Positions 19,071 through 22,784 of a stretch of 22,784 nt of DNA are shown here, piece by piece. Origin of the DNA: Phlegmacium glaucopus (lineage: Eukaryota; Basidiomycota; Agaricomycetes; Agaricales; Cortinariaceae); the NCBI GenBank assembly GCA_015039465.1, contig MU130662.1, positions 155,757 to 178,540 on the forward strand, given 5' to 3'. Below the pieces are notes generated by a model. That model did no database searches, was not told the origin of the DNA, and was given only the letters and a program-made list of their open reading frames with translations. Positions within the stretch are counted from its first letter, which is position 1, and each line of letters begins with the position of its first letter. The position numbers and the translations under genes were made by a program.

Positions 19071-19149
19071 AAAGGGCGACGAAGTAACAAAGTGGCGACG
19101 CAGTGACAAAGGGGAGACGCAGTGACAAAGGGGGCAACGCAGTGACAAA
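19071..19149. repeat. Minisatellite, 20-bp unit, about four copies
   Basis: Units close to GGGGCGACGCAGTGACAAAG repeat from about 19071 to 19149. The same type of unit makes up the larger array at 19594-19853. Confidence 0.75.
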
Positions 19150-19593
19150 GTATAGTTGCTGTATGGGCGACTCGCAGTAAAACGCAATGGAACGAAGGCG
19201 AACGACGAGAGAGATGATGACAAGATTTAATTCTATACCCTGGGGAGAGGCGAATACTTTCTTATTGTTCTGTAACTAAGTTACATGGGTTTTTTATAGT
19301 AGAGGTGATTAGAATAAATGGGGAAATGAAGCACAAGGTGTGTGGAGTAAATAGCATCAAAAAGCATAAGGAGTTAAGGGAGAAAATACAAAAAGTCGCA
19401 CCATAAGATAAAAGGAGCATGGAGAATAACTGGTAGCTAGGTAACAGTAAAATGATGCGAACATGATTTTGGCACAGTGAGGGGATGCATAAAAGTAGGA
19501 ATGATAGGAAATCAAAAGAAGCGAAGTGATGCGCAGCATGGGCGACTTTTAGGAAAATGGGTAATGATGAAGATGGTGAACAGGGTGGAACGG

Positions 19594-19853
19594 GCAATGT
19601 AGCAACAAGAGGGGTGATGTAGGACTGAAAGGTGTGACATAGTGACAAGGGCAATGTGGCAATGAGAGGGGCGATATGGAGACTAGAGGGGCAACATGGC
19701 GACTAGAGGGGCAACATGGCGACTAGAGGGGGCAACATGGCGACTAGAGGGGCGACGTAGTGATGAGAGGGGCGACGTAGCGACTAAAGGGGTGACGTAG
19801 CGATGAGAGGGGCGACATAGCGACTAGAGGGGCGACATGGTGACAAAAGGGCA
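19594..19853. repeat. Minisatellite, 20-bp unit, about twelve copies
   Basis: Consensus close to GGGGCGACATAGCGACTAGA, with CG/CA/TG variation at the same sites (GGGGCAACATGGCGACTAGA is present nearly perfectly three times). Unspaced and degenerate, so it is not a CRISPR array. Confidence 0.85.
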
Positions 19854-20451
19854 ATTCCAGTTGGTAGAGCATAGCCATGTTCATCATCGGATATCATACG
19901 AGGGCATGAAGATAGATGACGCAGATGACCCAACACTTTCTGAGCATCTTGATCAATCAAAATCAAATCTCTTCAACTATTTCTGAGTCATTTCTACACC
20001 ACCATCAGCCCCTTCCCCATCCACTCAAACACGATCTACTGTGGGTTCCCCTCAGAAATCTTTCACAGCTTGGTATCACAGGAAAGAGAAGCCATCTATC
20101 AATGAACTCGAGGAATATTTCAAACTTCCTGCTGAAGATTTCAATGTATGCAATCCAATTCACTGGTGGATGAGTTGACAAGCTCAGTTCCCAAACTTGT
20201 TTTGCCTTGCTCGTGACATATTATGTATTCCCGGTGAGTTATTCCAGTGCATTCGTGAAAATTTAACATCTCAATGGTCATCTTCACATCTAGGTTCTGC
20301 TGTTGCCATTGAGCAGATATTTTCAGGTGGTTGGGACACCATTTCTCTCTGCCATGCAAGCCTTAATGCTGATACAATCCAGATTTTAATGCTTGTTAAG
20401 AAGCAGTTACACCTGGCTCACACAAAGGCTAATGCAGCCCTACTTCATTGA

Positions 20452-20632
20452 TACTTAGATACTCATTTGGAGTCAGTCCTAAATGTATGTTTTGTTGTAT
20501 GCCATCTACCGTACATGACCGTACAATGGCCATAGCCATACCCATCCTGTAGCCATTGGAGTCCTATTTACCAATGAGTATGGATGGTGGGTGGTTGAGC
20601 CATGCCCGTTGATAGGACCCAGGAGATGTCTA
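20452..20632 (+). other. hAT right flank with subterminal-like motifs
   Basis: No gene. After the transposase stop the sequence carries ACCGTACATGACCGTAC, GGCCATAGCCATACCCATCC and GGATGGTGGGTGG, which resemble motifs at 8790-8900. These are probably the subterminal part of the hAT. A recognisable terminus complementary to TAGGGCTGCAC is not seen before the next element starts. Confidence 0.4.
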
Positions 20633-20825
20633 GGGATGTAAACGCACCATTTTTGTGGTTTCACAACCTTCGCAGTATACTTGCAGATGCTCAAATATCA
20701 TTGCAGATACTTGCAGATCATCGCAGGTCATCGCAGATCATTGCACACCATTGCACATACTTGCAGATTATTGCAGAATACTTTCAGATCATCGCAGATG
20801 CTTGCAGTCATCACCAACATTTGCA
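20633..20825 (+). mobile_element. hAT-like left terminus with TTGCAGATCATCGC repeat
   Basis: TAGGGATGTAAACGC is a hAT-style terminus. It is followed from about 20681 by about ten imperfect units of TTGCAGATCA/TCGCAGATCA. No matching right end was found downstream, so it is either a truncated element or one whose far end is lost. Several short frames here are repeat-driven and not genes. Confidence 0.5.
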
Positions 20826-21072
20826 TTATCATTCGCAGTTGCCAGCTGTTCTTGCAATCATTAAACATGACTCCAACAAAGGTCACTCAGGTGACTGTAT
20901 TACTCATCACCTTTATTTTTATCTTGTCTCCTTTATTTGGCTCTTATCTCCTATGTTTCATTACCAAAATACTGGACCCATGTGACTCTGCTTTAACCCG
21001 CATTTTACATGTCTGTTTCACCTTTCCGCACTTAGCTATTTGCTAGTTACTATATTATTAGCAGTAGCAAGT
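20826..21072. other. Stretch without recognised features
   Basis: Moderately AT-rich sequence between the hAT-like terminus and the minus-strand LTR. I see no gene or terminal repeat in it; it may be the interior of the element that starts at 20633. Confidence 0.35.
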
Positions 21073-21651
21073 TGTTAAGTTTAAAACAAAGGAGTCACGT
21101 CGGAGTTACTCCGGAACGGACGGAATGGAACTGGAACAGTAAGCAGAAAGGATGTTGGCCTCAGCGTATGTGCTGTGCCGCCCAGCTCCTACAATGTCCT
21201 GATTTCGGAACGGAAGAAGAAGTAATAAGACAGAATACCTCAGTGACTTAGAGGACGAACAAGAGGAGGAAACCAAGTTGATATTTGAACTGAGGGAAAA
21301 CATACAAGTTTCGAGTACTTAAATAAATAAAGGAATAGCAACCGAAATATAAAAGATAAATATAAGTGCTGCGTTCTGCTCCCGGAAAGGTCCTGCATTC
21401 TTGGGTGAATAATCCATGGCAGGTATGATGACTGATGGTGGGAAGGATGATGACAAAGAATAGTGGTAGTGGTGAAGAAGTGGTAATGGGTTTGGAGTAT
21501 AGACGGAGAAACCGGAATGACACGGAGAAGTCTTGGAGTTGAACATAGGAAGAGTAGTTCGGGATATAAGGGAAGGCACTGTACGGAGTACGGACTACCG
21601 GAGACAGCTCCGACGGAGCTGGACCGGAGTAATGTAAGACGGAATGTAACA
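21073..21651 (-). repeat. Probable LTR, 579 bp, minus orientation
   Basis: Ends TGTTAAG ... GTAACA form a TGTTA/TAACA inverted pair with TG...CA termini. On the minus strand it is directly preceded by ACAGGGAGGTAC (21652-21663), a polypurine-type tract just where one should precede a 3' LTR. Tracts TTATATTTATC and TTTATTTATTT on the minus strand could supply a promoter or poly(A) signals. No target duplication can be checked because the element interior is cut off on the right. It is unrelated in sequence to the 413-bp LTR family. Confidence 0.45.
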
Positions 21652-21790
21652 GTACCTCCCTGTCAAGGCCGAGACCCTCAAGGCCACATGATGGTCCGTG
21701 CGAGGTTTCCGTGGTATAAAGACTGTCGGAGACTGGGGATGATTCTTCACTGTGGTTATCTCTCACAAAACCCCATCCTCTAAAACAAAA
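21652..21790 (-). pseudogene. Possible 3' remnant of a retrotransposon pol
   Basis: Minus-strand sequence leading into the proposed polypurine tract; in one frame it ends VALRVSALTGRYC just before the LTR. This resembles tails of fungal gypsy pol frames, but I cannot name a domain. A competing reading is a plus-strand start: GGTATAAAG at 21713-21721 and an ATG at 21794 (MNTNNNAGPSRPPAS), which would suit a gag start of another element but stops after 16 codons. Confidence 0.3.
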
Positions 21791-21929
21791 CATCATGAAC
21801 ACCAATAACAACGCCGGCCCCTCCCGCCCTCCTGCTTCCCAATGAGCACAATAGTAGCTACCATACGATATCATATTTCTAGGGCAATTGCCACGGACCT
21901 GTTTTGTTATTTGCCTAGGGTTTATGAAA

Positions 21930-22115
21930 GGCCAATCTTTCATTATTTCATTCATTTCATTACTTTCATAACCCCCTGCTCTTTCATTTCATTCATTTCA
22001 TTACTTTCATAACCCTCTGCTCTTTTATTTCTTTCATAACCTCCTCTATTTCATTTCTTTCATAATCCTCTCCTTTTCATTTCTTTCATAACCCTCCACT
22101 CTCATTATTTCAGAG
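21930..22115. repeat. T-rich minisatellite (TTTCATTTC...TTTCATAACC)
   Basis: Five or so shrinking units built from TTTCATTTCATTCATTTCAT and TTTCATAACCCYCTGCTC. The first two are about 40-45 bp long and later ones about 25 bp. No coding role. Confidence 0.8.
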
Positions 22116-22124
22116 GTCTTTACA

Positions 22125-22495
22125 GTGCCCCACGGTTTCCGCTCGGATTCCAAATGGAATCCACTCGGATTCCATGCATTCCGAGGAGGCTCCTCGGACT
22201 CCGAGCAGCATATTTTCTGGCAGGTAACCCACCCAAATTTGTGACTTTGCTCGGAATATATTCCACTCGGAATCCACTCAGACTCCGAGTGGATTCCGAG
22301 TAAATTACTTGGAATCCACTCAGACTCCGAGTCCAAATTGAGAATTCCACCTCAATTCCACTTGGAATCCACTTGGAATCCGAATGGACTCCACTTGGAC
22401 TCCACTTGGATTCCACTCAGAATCCGAATGGAATCCGAATGGACTCCACTTGGATTCCACTCAGAATCCAAGTGGAGTCCATTCGGAATTGAGTT
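22125..22495. repeat. Dense GGATTCC/GGAATCC array (palindromic 10-12-bp motif)
   Basis: More than a dozen copies of GGAATCC or GGATTCC, usually within the context ACTTGGAATCCACTCGG or its complement, fill most of 370 bp in both orientations. The array starts after CAGTGCCCCACGGTTTCC and ends before GAGTTCACACCACTG, which may be element ends. Both strands show long frames with SESEW-type repeats, an artefact of the motif. It resembles the subterminal arrays of the other hAT-type elements, but no terminal repeat or target duplication is proven. Confidence 0.6.
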
Positions 22496-22784
22496 CACAC
22501 CACTGCCCGTACTCACTCCCTTTATCTCTTCTCCTTACCCAACGCTGCGTCCTGTTACCCAACACTGTCCAACACTGCGTCTGTCCCGTTTCCCAAACCT
22601 GCGAAATCCTGTATCAAGGGTGTACACTTATATAAATGATTCAAAATTCGGGATGTTTAACGGCCATACCGAGTTCAGGGCTATTTCACGGTCCGAAATA
22701 ACAACTTCACTATTTATTATGATTAAGGGTTACCTTAGGTTGAAAAAAAATTAACCATTTATTATGACAAAGACTCACCTTAGG
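22496..22784. other. Right-edge stretch, no gene, terminal direct repeat
   Basis: No coding feature seen. CCCAACRCTG words repeat near 22548-22570. At the edge, ATTTATTATGA...CCTTAGG occurs at 22711-22738 and again at 22757-22784 (period 46). Confidence 0.45.

Larger units (their letters stand above)
18912..19886 (-). mobile_element. Solo-LTR-like element, 975 bp, inserted in the hAT transposase
   Basis: The element begins TGAT and ends ATCA (TG...CA with a 4-bp inverted repeat) and is flanked by TCGG on both sides (18908-18911 and 19887-19890). Removing it rejoins LLDPR to ISYEG in the hAT transposase frame, which fixes the boundaries. On the minus strand a TATA box (TACTATAAAA, about 19291-19300) would suit an LTR promoter, so I assign minus orientation with low weight. 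It encodes nothing and contains two arrays of a 20-bp unit. It is CpG-rich, unlike its host element. Confidence 0.6.
18799..20451 (+). pseudogene. hAT transposase, 3' exons with dimerisation domain (broken)
   Basis: After the gypsy the frame resumes as QYDVSRFYTWAA (18804-18843), an intron of 54 nt (18844-18897), then LLDPR, where the solo-LTR-like element enters. From 19887 it continues ISYEGMK, DPTLSEHLDQSKSNLFNYF, a TGA, a Ser/Pro linker, and the C-terminal hAT dimerisation region (NELEEYFKLPAEDFN, NPIHWWMS-stop-QAQFPNL, ARDILCIPG). Intron 20234-20293 separates the last exon: SAVAIEQIFSGGWDTISLC and VKKQLHLAHTKANAALLH, with TGA at 20449-20451. Positions that are usually Arg in relatives are Gln, Trp, Cys or His here (IEQIFSGGW, LCHASL), the expected result of CpG decay of CGN codons. 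Confidence 0.82.
8777..20500 (+). mobile_element. Large hAT transposon, decayed and interrupted by other elements
   Basis: The coding part is a multi-exon hAT-superfamily transposase in two blocks (9912-12759 and 18799-20451) that join into one gene when the gypsy element (12760-18798) and the solo-LTR-like element (18912-19886) are removed. The candidate left end is at 8777; a right end was not found, and the right flank motifs fade by about 20620. A small hAT-type element (8983-9561) sits in its left flank. The boundaries given are approximate; the transposase identity is firm. Confidence 0.65.

Noticed and set aside
19262..19654. 130-codon minus-strand frame rich in Leu, Ser and Cys
   Set aside because: Lies wholly inside the solo-LTR-like element and reflects its composition; it looks membrane-like only by accident.
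19594..19853. CRISPR-like look of the 20-bp array
   Set aside because: Units are contiguous with no unique spacers, and the genome is eukaryotic.
20681..20825. TTGCAGAT array as a telomeric repeat
   Set aside because: Units are irregular and do not match a TTAGGG-type telomere; they follow a hAT-like terminus.
21248..21955. 235-codon minus-strand frame
   Set aside because: Runs through the proposed LTR and its boundary without respecting either; no domain recognised. Retained only as possible retrotransposon sequence at 21652-21790.
22046..22416. Two minus-strand frames with SESEW/WIPSG repeats
   Set aside because: Direct translation of the GGATTCC field; both strands and several frames give similar repeats, so not a protein.

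Overview
This looks like a eukaryotic, almost certainly fungal window, most likely from a mushroom-forming basidiomycete (Agaricomycetes). The evidence is many short GT-AG introns of about 47-63 nt with tiny exons, a fungal-type phosphoinositide-specific phospholipase C, a chromodomain Ty3/gypsy retrotransposon, and a multi-exon hAT transposase. No tRNA, rRNA, CRISPR array or bacterial operon signal was found. Species cannot be told from the sequence.

Layout. (1) 1-468, minus strand: the 5' end of an unrecognised gene running off the left edge. Its exons 2 and 3 are a tandem exon duplication. (2) 469-2830: mostly non-coding, with a weak coding-like patch at 1461-2167. (3) 2832-6410, plus strand: a phospholipase C gene with PH-like, X, Y and C2 parts. 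It has nine recognisable exons and intact splice sites, but several frameshifts, one deletion of about 28 nt and an in-frame stop, so it is a pseudogene or an uncorrected assembly. (4) 6593-9569: three non-autonomous hAT-type elements (6601-7154, 8211-8509, 8983-9561), each with inverted ends and an 8-bp target duplication (perfect in two, 6 of 8 matching in the third). An inverted relic of the gypsy LTR lies at about 8519-8575. (5) About 8777-20500: a decayed autonomous-type hAT transposon carrying other insertions. (6) Inside its transposase gene, 12760-18798: a full-length 6,039-bp Ty3/gypsy chromovirus with 413-bp LTRs and 5-bp target duplication ACTAC. A second insertion at 18912-19886 looks like a 975-bp solo LTR with TG...CA ends and a TCGG duplication. 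(7) 20633-22784: a fourth hAT-like left end with a TTGCAGATCATCGC repeat, a likely minus-strand LTR with polypurine tract (21073-21668), a T-rich minisatellite, a dense GGATTCC/GGAATCC array and a terminal direct repeat.

How it fits together. The right two thirds is a transposon graveyard with a readable order: the hAT landed first, then the gypsy and the solo-LTR element landed in its exons and one small hAT element in its left flank. Decay is dominated by C:G to T:A changes: most gypsy stops are TGA, and the two LTRs differ mainly at CpG sites. This is a footprint of cytosine methylation and deamination. The two most unusual signals are a 10-nt complementarity between the predicted start of the gypsy transcript and the bases next to its 5' LTR, which suggests Tf1-like self-priming, and the fact that two hAT-type elements share one terminal repeat family but carry different dense subterminal motif arrays.
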